Shown here piece after piece: positions 8,089-16,083 of a stretch of 37,001 nt of DNA. This DNA comes from Gemmatimonadota bacterium (lineage in GTDB: Bacteria; Latescibacterota; UBA2968). A program made the translations under genes and the position numbers. The stretch lies in the NCBI GenBank assembly GCA_009838845.1, contig VXRD01000166.1:1-37001 (forward strand), in the 5' to 3' direction. Within the stretch, counting starts at the first letter, position 1. The number at the start of each line of letters is the position of its first letter. The notes under the pieces were generated by a model. It was not told the origin of the DNA, did not search any database, and saw only the letters and a list, made by a program, of their open reading frames with translations.

Positions 8089-8100
8089 AAACATTCGATC

Positions 8101-8137
8101 CGCAGATGGACGCAGATGGACGCAGAAGAATGCAGAT
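8101..8137 (+). repeat. Short tandem repeat, about 10-bp period
   Basis: Two exact copies of CGCAGATGGA (8101-8120) are followed by the degenerate copies CGCAGAAGAA and TGCAGATATC. It lies between two Gfo/Idh genes. Similar GCAGAT-type intergenic repeats are known to me from several environmental phyla. Confidence 0.7.
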
Positions 8138-8172
8138 ATCTGATCCGTAGGGGATGGAATATATCCTGTAGG

Positions 8173-8191
8173 AACGGGTTTCAAACCCGTT
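8173..8191. repeat. Perfect 9-bp inverted repeat (intergenic palindrome)
   Basis: AACGGGTTT and AAACCCGTT flank a single C. No T tract follows, so it is not a standard terminator. It sits just before the ribosome-binding site of the gene at 8210 and may be an interspersed palindromic element or an mRNA hairpin. Confidence 0.65.
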
Positions 8192-8209
8192 CACGTGGAG
8201 GAACGACAA

Positions 8210-9193
8210 ATGGTTAAAATGGCGCAATACGGTACAAAACACGGTCACGCAGCCGGAAAATTGCGGTCGATGCAAACCAATGCTGAGGTGGAGGTGGTTG
8301 GTGTGTTTGAACCCGATGAGAGACGCCGCGAGGAGGTGGCGCAATCGGGCGGTTATGAAGGCGTTTATTGGTTTGAATCGGAAGCGGAGATGCTGGGCGA
8401 TGATGAGATTGTAGCTGTTGCATCAGAGGGTGCAAATGTCGAGAGTCTGGATCAGACAGAGGCCATTATTCAAGCGGGAAAGCACGTGTGGTACGACAAG
8501 CCCGCTGGGGAAAATTGGGATCAGTGGCAGCGGATTATCGCACGGGCACGTGAGGGGGATTTGCTGATTCAGATGGGGTACATGTTTCGGTATCACGATG
8601 GGTATTGCAAGATCGCAGAGTGGGTGCATTCGGGGTTTTTGGGCGATGTGTTTGCGGTTCGAGCGCATATGTCCACGTTTCTGGGTAAGGCGCAGAAAAA
8701 AGTTGTCGCGGTGCATCAGGGTGGGGTGTTTTTCGATTTGTGCGGGCATCAGCTCGATCAGATTGTCCATCTTTTGGGCAGGCCTGAGCGCGTGACGCCA
8801 TTTTTGCGCGAAGATATGTTCGAGGTCGAGGGTTTTACCGATAATGGAGTGGGTATTTTTGAATTTGAGCGAGCGATAGCCATTGTCGATATCGCGGCGC
8901 TGGAGCCGCGGCCCAACGCGCGTCGGTTTGAGGTGTATGGCACAAAGGGCAGTGCGATTATGGAGCCGATGGAGCCTGCGGAGAAAATCCGTCTGTGCTT
9001 GGACGAGGCGCGCGATGGGTTTGAAGAGGGTGTTCAATTTGTCGATGTGGCACAACAATCGCGGCAGGATTTGTACGATTTGGAATTAGAGGCGTTTTTA
9101 CCGGCTATTCGAGGTACGCGCGCGCCGGATCGATCTTATGAACACGAGTTGCTGGTTCAAGAGGCTGTGTTGCGAGGCGTTGGGCGTCTTTAA
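8210..9193 (+). CDS. Gfo/Idh/MocA family oxidoreductase
   Basis: This 327-residue NAD(P)-dependent dehydrogenase-like protein would oxidise or reduce a sugar, cyclitol or similar polyol. The EKP-type motif reads WYDKPAG with K97 as the likely catalytic lysine. It is followed by the strand MGYMFRYHDG and then FFDLCGHQLDQIVHLLG, which matches the conserved GxHxxD region. The N-terminal nucleotide segment is QYGTKHGHAAGKL, an unusual form of the dinucleotide loop. I chose the ATG at 8210 because GTGGAGGAA precedes it by 6 bases; a GTG at 8195 would lie inside that site. It sits in a sulfatase operon and ends 16 bases before the next sulfatase-like gene, so desulfated sugar is a likely substrate. 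The exact substrate is unknown. Confidence 0.83.
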   Translation: MVKMAQYGTKHGHAAGKLRSMQTNAEVEVVGVFEPDERRREEVAQSGGYEGVYWFESEAEMLGDDEIVAVASEGANVESLDQTEAIIQAGKHVWYDKPAGENWDQWQRIIARAREGDLLIQMGYMFRYHDGYCKIAEWVHSGFLGDVFAVRAHMSTFLGKAQKKVVAVHQGGVFFDLCGHQLDQIVHLLGRPERVTPFLREDMFEVEGFTDNGVGIFEFERAIAIVDIAALEPRPNARRFEVYGTKGSAIMEPMEPAEKIRLCLDEARDGFEEGVQFVDVAQQSRQDLYDLELEAFLPAIRGTRAPDRSYEHELLVQEAVLRGVGRL

Positions 9194-9209
9194 AGATGAG
9201 GAGGAAACT

Positions 9210-10625
9210 GTGAACGTTATTTGTGTCATGCTGGATTCGTTGCGGGCAGATCACGTGGGTGTTTATGGCGACCGGGCAAGGACGCCGAATATGGATCGCA
9301 TTGCGCGTGAATCGCTGGTGTTTTCAAAGGCGTATTCGGGATCGTTTCCGACTCTGCCGTGTCGGCGCGATTTGTTTACGGGACGGTGGGGGCATCCGTT
9401 TAATACATGGGATAAAATGGAACAGAATTTGCCCACGATGGCCGAGCGTTTTCGCCGCGAAGGATATACAACAGGGCTGGTTTTTGATACGCCGATGTTT
9501 ATGACCCAGGGCAATTTTCTGGATCGCGGATTTGGTTCTATTTCGTGGATTCGCGGGCAGGGGGGTGAGCCGTGGATTAGCGATGCATTGGAGGAGATCA
9601 AATGGCCTGCCAGTGAGGATAAAGTAAAATCCGGGGTGATTCGCTATCTGGCGAATCAGCGCGGGCGGTTGTTTGAATCGGATTATCTGGGTCCTCGCGT
9701 GTTTACCGAGGCGATGCACTGGCTGGAGCGAAATTATGTGAAGGATGGTTTTTTTCTGTGGATCGATTCGTGGGATCCGCACGAGCCGTGGGATCCGCCG
9801 CAGTATTATGTGGATATGTACGATCCGGGTTATGAAGGCGATGAGCTTATTTATCCGTGTTATGGGTTCAGCAATTATATGACGGATGAGGAACTCAATC
9901 ACGTGCGTGCACTGTACGCGGCTGAGGTGACGATGACGGATCGGTGGTTGGGAATGTTGTGGGATACGATAGATGTGTTGGGTTTAAAGGAGAATACGGT
10001 TTTTTTGCTGATAGCTGATCACGGACACTATTTTGGCGACCACGGATTGCAGGGCAAGCCCTGGGGAGATTGGGGACAACTTTACGATCCGATGATTCAC
10101 ATTCCGTTTATGGTTTATCATCCGGATGGAGCGATGGCGGGCAAACAGGTGGATAGTCTGGTGCAGCCGGTGGATGTGTTTCCGACGCTTTGCGGTCTGG
10201 CGGGATTGGATGTGCCCGATGGCGTGCAGGGGGAGTCATTTGCCGATGTTTTGTTGGGTAAGACGGTACAACACCGGGAGTTTGCAATTAGCGGGCGCAA
10301 TTTGAATGATAGCTGGGGCACGGTGCCTGCTACAATAACTGATGGTACCTGGACGCTGGTGTATTGGCCCAATAAAGATCTCAAATACAAAGGTCCCAAA
10401 CCGATTCGCACCGAGCGCTACGATTGTCGCAATATGCCAGAGCGCCGCATGGATGAGTTGTTTTATATGCCGGAAGATCCCGGTCAGGAAAATAATGTGA
10501 TTGCCGAGCATCCCGAAGAAGCAAGGCGGTTGCACAGGGCGCTTTTGGAACTGATTGAGGATACAGAGACCGATCCGGAGATTGCGAAAACGTACTTGCC
10601 CGCGCCGGGCGATCAGTACCAGTGA
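9210..10625 (+). CDS. Sulfatase-fold protein with Thr in place of the catalytic Cys
   Basis: This 471-residue protein has the sulfatase fold: D9 in MLDSLRADHVGVYG, the second metal site IADHGHYFGDHG, and the signature region FPTLPCRRDLFTGR. Aligned to the sulfatase at 5712 (CMPARRDFHTGR), the position of the formylglycine cysteine is T48, and a cysteine (C51) sits three residues later at the usual Ser/Ala position. The standard formylglycine nucleophile is therefore missing. Threonine serves as nucleophile in nucleotide pyrophosphatases of the same superfamily, so a phosphodiesterase or phosphatase role is possible. The start is GTG at 9210 after AGGAGG; an in-frame ATG at 9138 lies within the previous gene. 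It has no signal peptide. It is last in its operon, 5 bases from the converging PhyH gene. Confidence 0.85.
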   Translation: MNVICVMLDSLRADHVGVYGDRARTPNMDRIARESLVFSKAYSGSFPTLPCRRDLFTGRWGHPFNTWDKMEQNLPTMAERFRREGYTTGLVFDTPMFMTQGNFLDRGFGSISWIRGQGGEPWISDALEEIKWPASEDKVKSGVIRYLANQRGRLFESDYLGPRVFTEAMHWLERNYVKDGFFLWIDSWDPHEPWDPPQYYVDMYDPGYEGDELIYPCYGFSNYMTDEELNHVRALYAAEVTMTDRWLGMLWDTIDVLGLKENTVFLLIADHGHYFGDHGLQGKPWGDWGQLYDPMIHIPFMVYHPDGAMAGKQVDSLVQPVDVFPTLCGLAGLDVPDGVQGESFADVLLGKTVQHREFAISGRNLNDSWGTVPATITDGTWTLVYWPNKDLKYKGPKPIRTERYDCRNMPERRMDELFYMPEDPGQENNVIAEHPEEARRLHRALLELIEDTETDPEIAKTYLPAPGDQYQ

Positions 10626-10630
10626 GAGTT

Positions 10631-11533
10631 TCAGGATCGTAAATCTTGTCTGCCGTCGCCGCATCCGCCATCGCCAGCCGTGCGCACATTCGGTTGTCCC
10701 GTTATTTTAGTGCCTTTATAAGCATAAGGGTCTTCGCCTGCGATCATGATGATTTCCCGCATGTCTGCGGTTGCCATGCGTTCGCCGGGTTTCAAATTGC
10801 GCCAGGGGAGGAGGGATTCCGCGCTCATGTAGTGGTTGACGAGTACGCGACGGAAGCCGGATTTGGCGCGGTTGGGGAATGAGCGGTGGAGCAGGTAGCC
10901 GTGAAAGAAGACGAGCGCGCCTGTTTTGACTTCGACGGGGATGGCGTCGTCATCTGTGTAGGGGAATCGGAAGGTTTCATGGGCGCAGTCAAATCGCTTG
11001 TCGTGCTGTACGTGTTGAGGCCACAATATGCCGCGTTTGTGCGAGCCGGGAATGACCCACAAGCAGCCGTTTTCAGTCGTGGCATCGTCAAGGGCAAACC
11101 AGCCGCCCGTGAGCGACTGGTCGCGAGTGGGGATGTAGATTTCATCCTGATGCCATGCTTGGCCGGGTTTTCCCGCGCTTTTGATGAAGAGCATGGATTG
11201 CATGCATTTGACATTGGGTCCGATGACGCTGGTGAGGCCATCGACCATGACGGGATGGGATAGCGCGTCGTACATGATGGGTGAGATTCTGTGTACGTGG
11301 TGGATACACAGGATGCGTTTGATTACGTCGGCGTCGGTGTCGTCGGGCGAGACAGCGGGTAAATTGCCTATGTCGCCGCGCTCCCCTCGGCACAGGGCAG
11401 TGGTTTCATCGCGCAGGATTTCGACTTCTTCGGGGGTGAGTGCATCGGGGATTACGAGGTATCCATTTTCGCGGTAAAAAGCCACGTCGTCTTCGGTTAC
11501 GCGAGAGGCGACTTTTTCGGAGATGGCTGCCAT
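10631..11533 (-). CDS. Phytanoyl-CoA dioxygenase family protein (canonical HxD)
   Basis: This 300-residue Fe(II)/2-oxoglutarate oxygenase of the PhyH family has an intact metal site. H128-Q-D130 appears in QAWHQDEIY, followed by WFALDDATTENGCLWVIPGSHK, a textbook PhyH segment. The distal histidine lies in FFHGYLLHRSFPNR and the 2OG-binding arginine in SGFRRVLVNHY. A hydroxylase of a small organic molecule is expected. I chose the ATG at 11533, which has GGAG 8 bases upstream, over one at 11545. It is transcribed away from the sulfatase at 11651 and towards the one ending at 10625, so it may be regulated with either. The C-terminal tail is rich in Gly and polar residues and looks disordered. 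Confidence 0.9.
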   Translation of the reverse strand: MAAISEKVASRVTEDDVAFYRENGYLVIPDALTPEEVEILRDETTALCRGERGDIGNLPAVSPDDTDADVIKRILCIHHVHRISPIMYDALSHPVMVDGLTSVIGPNVKCMQSMLFIKSAGKPGQAWHQDEIYIPTRDQSLTGGWFALDDATTENGCLWVIPGSHKRGILWPQHVQHDKRFDCAHETFRFPYTDDDAIPVEVKTGALVFFHGYLLHRSFPNRAKSGFRRVLVNHYMSAESLLPWRNLKPGERMATADMREIIMIAGEDPYAYKGTKITGQPNVRTAGDGGCGDGRQDLRS

Positions 11534-11550
11534 AGAAAGCTCCATAGAGA

Positions 11551-11580
11551 TTGACTGATAAAGCAGGTTCGTTCTATAAT
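11551..11580 (+). promoter_or_regulatory. Near-consensus promoter for the sulfatase-PhyH-GH4 operon
   Basis: TTGACT (11551-11556) is followed after 18 bases by a perfect TATAAT (11575-11580). It faces the sulfatase gene that starts at 11651. Its -10 box overlaps that of a divergent minus-strand promoter at 11579-11607. Confidence 0.65.
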
Positions 11581-11607
11581 AATCGGGTAGTAGGGCGTTG
11601 TCGTCAA
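11579..11607 (-). promoter_or_regulatory. Divergent promoter for the minus-strand PhyH gene
   Basis: On the minus strand TTGACG (11607-11602) lies 17 bases before GATTAT (11584-11579). This would transcribe the PhyH gene starting at 11533. The -10 shares two bases with the opposing TATAAT. Confidence 0.5.
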
Positions 11608-11650
11608 GAATAATGCATGCTGCAAAACAATTTTTAAGGAGGGTTGTATC

Positions 11651-12958
11651 TTGAACAGAAGACCAAATTTTGTGGTGATTTTTTTAGATGATTCCGGATG
11701 GGCGGATTTTCGGCCATTTGGAGAGACGGCGTATCCGACGCCCAATGTGGAAAAATTGGCGGCGGGCGGGTGTTGTTATCACCAGTTTTACGTGCCTCAG
11801 GCAATTTGTTCGGCGTCGCGGGCGTCATTGTTGACGGGGTGTTATCCTGGCAGGCATAAGCTTTATGGCGCGATTCCGCCCCGGGCACGGGGTTTGGATC
11901 CGAGTTTTGCCACGATTGCTGAGGTTCTTAAACCAGTGGGATATGCAACGGGGGTGTTTGGCAAGTGGCATATTGGCGATCACGAGGATACGCGACCACC
12001 CGCTCGGGGGTTTGACGAGTCGTCGGGTTTGATGTATTCCAACGATATGTGGAAGTACCATCCGCAGAGCAGGCATTTTGATACTATGGAATTGCAGTTC
12101 TGGAAAAATGGCGAGATCGTTATTGACGATGTGTCGCCAGAGCAGCAGAAGATGCTGACGACCTGGTACACGGAGCATGCGGTCGATTTTATCGGGCGTC
12201 ACGCCGATGAGCCGTTTTTCCTATATGTGCCCCACAATATGCCGCATGTACCGCTGTTTTGTAGCGATAAGTTCGACGGAAAATCGGGGGAAGGTTTGTA
12301 TGCCGATGTGATGATGGAGATCGATTGGTCGGTGGGTGAGATCGTGAATGCGCTTGAAAAAGCAGGCGTGGCGGATGATACGGTTGTGGTTTTTACGTCG
12401 GATAATGGGCCCTGGATTTCTTATGGCAATCACGCGGGGAAGACGCCTTATCGCGAGGCGAAGGGGACGGGTTTTGACGGGGGTACGCGTTCGGCGTGTG
12501 TGATGCACTATCCCAATGGCATTCCCGCGGGTGAGATATCGCATCAGGCATTTTGTTCGGTGGATTTTTTGCCGACGTTTGCGAAGCTGGCGGGGGCGGA
12601 TTTGCCGGATTATACGATTGATGGGGTCGATGTTTGGGATATTGTGACGTGCCAGCCAGATGCGACGAATTCGCATGTGTATTATCCGGTTTCAACTGGG
12701 CGAACTTTCGATGGGGTGGTCAGTGGAGATGGCAAGTGGAAGTTGCATTTGCCACACGATTATCGCACGCTTGTAGAAGCGGGCAATGACGGAGCGCCAG
12801 GGCAATACGATACCGCGCATATCGAGTTGTCGCTTTTTGATATGGAAAACGATCCCTACGAGACGACCAATGTGATTGACGAGTATCCCGAGGTGGCGCA
12901 AGAACTGAAGGCATTGGCTGAAAAGCATCGGGATATGTGGTGGGTGGAGAGAAATTAA
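11651..12958 (+). CDS. Arylsulfatase-type sulfatase (CSASR)
   Basis: This 435-residue sulfatase has all the standard features: D13-D14 metal ligands (FLDDSGWADF), the maturation signature CSASRASLLTG starting at C53 (formylglycine precursor), GKWHIGDH, and the C-terminal metal segment FTSDNGPWISYGNHAG. It most resembles type I arylsulfatases acting on sulfated sugars or aryl sulfates. No N-terminal signal peptide is seen (MNRRPNFVVIFLDD), so it would be cytoplasmic. The start is TTG at 11651 with AAGGAGG 7 bases upstream. The HxG-type PhyH gene follows after 16 bases, mirroring the PhyH-sulfatase pair at 4877-7217. The exact sulfated substrate cannot be named. Confidence 0.92.
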   Translation: MNRRPNFVVIFLDDSGWADFRPFGETAYPTPNVEKLAAGGCCYHQFYVPQAICSASRASLLTGCYPGRHKLYGAIPPRARGLDPSFATIAEVLKPVGYATGVFGKWHIGDHEDTRPPARGFDESSGLMYSNDMWKYHPQSRHFDTMELQFWKNGEIVIDDVSPEQQKMLTTWYTEHAVDFIGRHADEPFFLYVPHNMPHVPLFCSDKFDGKSGEGLYADVMMEIDWSVGEIVNALEKAGVADDTVVVFTSDNGPWISYGNHAGKTPYREAKGTGFDGGTRSACVMHYPNGIPAGEISHQAFCSVDFLPTFAKLAGADLPDYTIDGVDVWDIVTCQPDATNSHVYYPVSTGRTFDGVVSGDGKWKLHLPHDYRTLVEAGNDGAPGQYDTAHIELSLFDMENDPYETTNVIDEYPEVAQELKALAEKHRDMWWVERN

Positions 12959-12974
12959 AACGGGAGGTTTTGCG

Positions 12975-13763
12975 ATGGGTATTTCGGGAAAGGAATGGTC
13001 GCCGACTTTGACGGAGAAAGAAACCGTGATGTTTGACCTGAAGGGGTATATTCTTTTTCCGGCTGTTTTGAGCGATGATGAGATGGCGCCGATTGTGGAA
13101 CAGTGTGAGAAATTGCGTACCGATAGAGATTCTTTGCCACCTGAAGCGCGTTGTTTGCCGGGTGGTCCCGCGTCGATATTAATTGATCATCCGGCGATTA
13201 TGCGGGTGTTACATACGGTTATTGACGATGAGACCGAGAAGATCCGTCTGGAAGGCGCGTTTTTGTCTTATCGCTTTAAGGGTGATAATCACAGGGGATG
13301 GACGCCGCATGCCGGGGGTAAGTCCGTGAATCCCAATTATAGCTATCAGTACCACGACGGGCGGATTTATTCCGGGATGACGAGGGTGGTTTGGGAATTA
13401 AATGGCGTGGAGAAGGGGAAAGGGGGGACGGCGTTTATTCCAGGGAGCCACAAGTCCAATTACAGGAAAAAGCTGCCTTTGTTCGACGATCCCGATTCGG
13501 GGGTGTGGGATACGTATGGCTGTCCGCCGGGTTCTCTGCTGGTTTTTTCCGAGGCTGTGCGCCATACGTCTTGTGTTTGGACGCAGGATGTGCCGCGGAT
13601 GGCCCTGTTTTACGCTTATAATCACATCAATGTGCGCCATCACAAGCCCGGGTTTACTGACGAGATGCTCAATTCACTTTCGCCAGAACACCGCCGGTTT
13701 TTCAGCGAGGTGTATCACCCGCAATTTGATGGCGATGAATGGAAAAGGCGTCTGAATCGTTGA
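12975..13763 (+). CDS. PhyH-family oxygenase, HxG variant (paralogue B)
   Basis: This 262-residue PhyH-fold protein is a clear paralogue of the one at 4877-5695. Both share the LPPE-R--PGGPAS-LIDHP block (here residues 54-73), the IPGSHKSNY strand and a VW-QD-PR C-terminal motif. The metal site reads H112-A-G114 instead of HxD, with distal H197 and 2OG arginine R208, eleven residues apart as in paralogue A. No conserved Asp or Glu takes the missing position; N aligns with the only nearby Asp of paralogue A. The ATG follows GGGAGG. It sits between a sulfatase (16 bases upstream) and a GH4 glycosidase (91 bases downstream). It could be a halogenase-like, non-hydroxylating or inactive member, or use a carboxylate from elsewhere. 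Confidence 0.83.
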   Translation: MGISGKEWSPTLTEKETVMFDLKGYILFPAVLSDDEMAPIVEQCEKLRTDRDSLPPEARCLPGGPASILIDHPAIMRVLHTVIDDETEKIRLEGAFLSYRFKGDNHRGWTPHAGGKSVNPNYSYQYHDGRIYSGMTRVVWELNGVEKGKGGTAFIPGSHKSNYRKKLPLFDDPDSGVWDTYGCPPGSLLVFSEAVRHTSCVWTQDVPRMALFYAYNHINVRHHKPGFTDEMLNSLSPEHRRFFSEVYHPQFDGDEWKRRLNR

Positions 13764-13854
13764 GTCGTTATAGGGGAAAGCACTGGCGGGGGAGGATAGG
13801 ATGTCGTAAATTGTTCGAGAGTGCTGTTTTTCATGTTTTTATAGGGAGCGCGTA

Positions 13855-15228
13855 ATGGCAAATAAGGTGACGATTTTTGGTGCGGGTAGCGTGGTGTTTT
13901 CACTCGGGCTGGTGAAGGATTTATGTCTGACAAAGGAGTTGAATGGCAGCCACGTTTGTTTTATGGATATCAACGAGGAAGTGCTCGATGTGATTTACGA
14001 ACTCGGGCGGCGGTATGCCGAGGATTTGAGCGCGGATATGACGTTTGAGAAAACGACGAGTAGGGAGGCCGCGTTACAGGATGCCGATTTCGTGATCAAT
14101 ACGGCGACGGTGACGCACAATGAGTATTTTATGCAGCGACGGCGCAAGATGACGGCGGAGCTCGGGTATTTTTACGATAAGACCGGGATGCCCGAGTATC
14201 ACAATTTGCAACTGATGCTGGATGTGGCGCGGGATATGGAGAAGCTATGTCCCGATGCGTGGATTTTGCTGGCGGGTAATCCGGTGTTTGCGGGGACGAC
14301 ATTGATGACGCGGGAGACGGGCATTAAGGTGTGCGGGTTGTGTCACGGGCATTATGGCTACGCGGGTGTGGCGCGCACGTTGGGATTGGATCCGGATGAG
14401 GTGACGTGGCAGGCTCCGGGACTGAATCACAATATCTGGATGACGGATTTTATCTATGAAAATGAGGATATGTATCCGAAGTTGGATCGATGGGTTGCTG
14501 AGGAGAGCGAGGCGTATTGGGAGCTGTTGGCCCGAGAGGGCAAGGCGATTCCTACGCAGATGTCGCGTGCGTCGATTCATCAATACAAGATGTATGGTTT
14601 GATGCCTATTGGCGATACGCCCCGGCGGGGCGGCTGGTGGTATCATACGGATCTGGATGCGCGGAAATACTGGTACGATCCCAATGGCGGTAAAGACACG
14701 CCAGCCGGGCGCGATGCGGTGCTGGCGGGTAAGGCAGAAAAATACGAGCAGATGAAGGCGGCGGCTTATGATGAGAAAATTCGGCCGGTTGATCTTTTTG
14801 GCGACCAGATGACGCACGAGCAGCATATTCCGATTATGAATGGGCTGGTGAATAATGTGGAAGGTCAGTTTCAGGTGAATGTCCCCAATCACGGCGTTTT
14901 GCCGGGTATTCCCGACGATGTGGCGGTGGAAGTTCCCGCGATTGTGAATAAGAAGGGTATTCAGCCTTTGCGCGTGCCGCCATTGCCAAAGAAAATTATG
15001 CTGGAGTGCATTTATCCCGATTGGCTCAATATGGAGCGTACGCTTGAGGCGGTTTTGTCGGGTGATAAGTCGATGATGTTATTTGGCGTGCTCGAAAGTA
15101 AGGAGACAAAATCATACCAGCACGGGTTGGAGGTGCTGGATGCGCTGTTTAATATTGAACCCAATGAGCCGATGAAATACGTGGAAAATATTAACGAGCA
15201 TTTTGCTTGGCCGAAGAATTGGGCATAG
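13855..15228 (+). CDS. GH4 family glycosidase, NAD/Mn-dependent
   Basis: This 457-residue protein belongs to glycoside hydrolase family 4, whose members cleave alpha- or beta-glycosides by an unusual redox-elimination mechanism needing NAD+ and Mn2+. The NAD-binding N-terminus reads IFGAGSVVFSLGLVKDL (7-23). The metal ligands are C163 (GLCHGHYGY) and H192 (GLNHNIWM); their 29-residue spacing equals that of Thermotoga AglA (174 and 203). ATINTATVTHN-like residues at 82-89 line the NAD site. The start ATG has AGGGAG upstream. The product could be an alpha-galactosidase, alpha-galacturonidase or 6-phospho-glycosidase; the sequence does not separate these. It follows the sulfatase-PhyH pair, which suggests that desulfated glycosides are its substrates. 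Confidence 0.9.
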   Translation: MANKVTIFGAGSVVFSLGLVKDLCLTKELNGSHVCFMDINEEVLDVIYELGRRYAEDLSADMTFEKTTSREAALQDADFVINTATVTHNEYFMQRRRKMTAELGYFYDKTGMPEYHNLQLMLDVARDMEKLCPDAWILLAGNPVFAGTTLMTRETGIKVCGLCHGHYGYAGVARTLGLDPDEVTWQAPGLNHNIWMTDFIYENEDMYPKLDRWVAEESEAYWELLAREGKAIPTQMSRASIHQYKMYGLMPIGDTPRRGGWWYHTDLDARKYWYDPNGGKDTPAGRDAVLAGKAEKYEQMKAAAYDEKIRPVDLFGDQMTHEQHIPIMNGLVNNVEGQFQVNVPNHGVLPGIPDDVAVEVPAIVNKKGIQPLRVPPLPKKIMLECIYPDWLNMERTLEAVLSGDKSMMLFGVLESKETKSYQHGLEVLDALFNIEPNEPMKYVENINEHFAWPKNWA

Positions 15229-15261
15229 GGCATCTGCAAAGGCTAAAAGGAAGGATCCGCA

Positions 15262-16080
15262 TTGAAGTATCCACAGGGTCACACAAGAGCCGCTTGGCGG
15301 CCCGTGGGGCCGGACGCGTGCGCCGATCCGCTCGGCGCCTTGGCTCGGGCGGAGATACCGGCGATTCTGTTGCCCCAGGTCTGTACGCCAGCCGATTGCC
15401 AGCGGCTGATGGAACGCTTTGCCGAGTGCGGGTTGCTGCGCGCTGCGGGCGACGAGCGCACGCGCATCGACATTGGCACCAGCCTCGGCAACTTGGGCGG
15501 CGACCAAGAGGCGTTCTTGGCAGATGCGGAGGAGACGCACGCGCTTTTTGCTACCCTTTTTGCGGGTTTGCTCGACCCGGTGCAACTGCTCTATCGGCAC
15601 TTGCAGGCGTTGGCTTCCAATAAGGAGGTTAAGACGGCGCGCGAGCGCGACGGGCACTTGTACGGCCCGGCCATCTTTCGCATCCACTACGAGACCCACG
15701 CCTATAGTCCGCACATCGACCACGTCGTTCTGCGCGAAAAGCGGTTCAACTACGAGGTGGCGCGCTTTACCCACCAATTTGCCGGTGTGCTGTGTGTGCA
15801 GAACTCGGATTCCGCAGGACCTGGGGTGCAGGCTGTGTTGCATCGCTGTCTGTGGACCGAGGAGATACAGCCGTATATCGCCGAGGGCCGTTTTCACGAA
15901 TATGCGGCCGCGCATGGCGTGGCGCACTGCGAGGTCGCGCTCGAGCCGGGCGATTTGTATTTCTTCAATACGCGCTGCATCCACGAGGTCCCTGCGGTGC
16001 AGGGGGACGATCCGCGGGTGGTGCTCGCCGTCTTCATTGGCTATGCCGAAGACGACGACGAAATCTACGTGTGGTCTTAA
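15262..16080 (+). CDS. 2OG-Fe(II) oxygenase, GC-rich block
   Basis: This 272-residue Fe(II)/2-oxoglutarate oxygenase has its metal triad as H151-I-D153 (SPHIDHVV) and H241 (TRCIHEVPA), with R252 for 2OG eleven residues later (DDPRVVLAVF). It lacks the PhyH signature GSHK strand and is closer to prolyl-hydroxylase-like or amino-acid hydroxylases. The start is TTG at 15262, preceded by AAAAGGAAGG. The aminotransferase gene begins 3 bases after its stop, so the two are coupled and may act on one amino acid or amine. Base composition differs sharply from the neighbours: 47 of 60 bases at 15301-15360 are G or C, against 25 of 60 at 14821-14880. Transfer from a GC-rich donor is likely. The substrate is unknown. 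Confidence 0.82.
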   Translation: MKYPQGHTRAAWRPVGPDACADPLGALARAEIPAILLPQVCTPADCQRLMERFAECGLLRAAGDERTRIDIGTSLGNLGGDQEAFLADAEETHALFATLFAGLLDPVQLLYRHLQALASNKEVKTARERDGHLYGPAIFRIHYETHAYSPHIDHVVLREKRFNYEVARFTHQFAGVLCVQNSDSAGPGVQAVLHRCLWTEEIQPYIAEGRFHEYAAAHGVAHCEVALEPGDLYFFNTRCIHEVPAVQGDDPRVVLAVFIGYAEDDDEIYVWS

Positions 16081-16083
16081 CCC

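Noticed and set aside
13779-13833. Possible terminator AGCACT...AGTGCT followed by T-rich bases before the GH4 gene
   Set aside because: The stem is only 6 bp with a 35-base loop; too weak to call.
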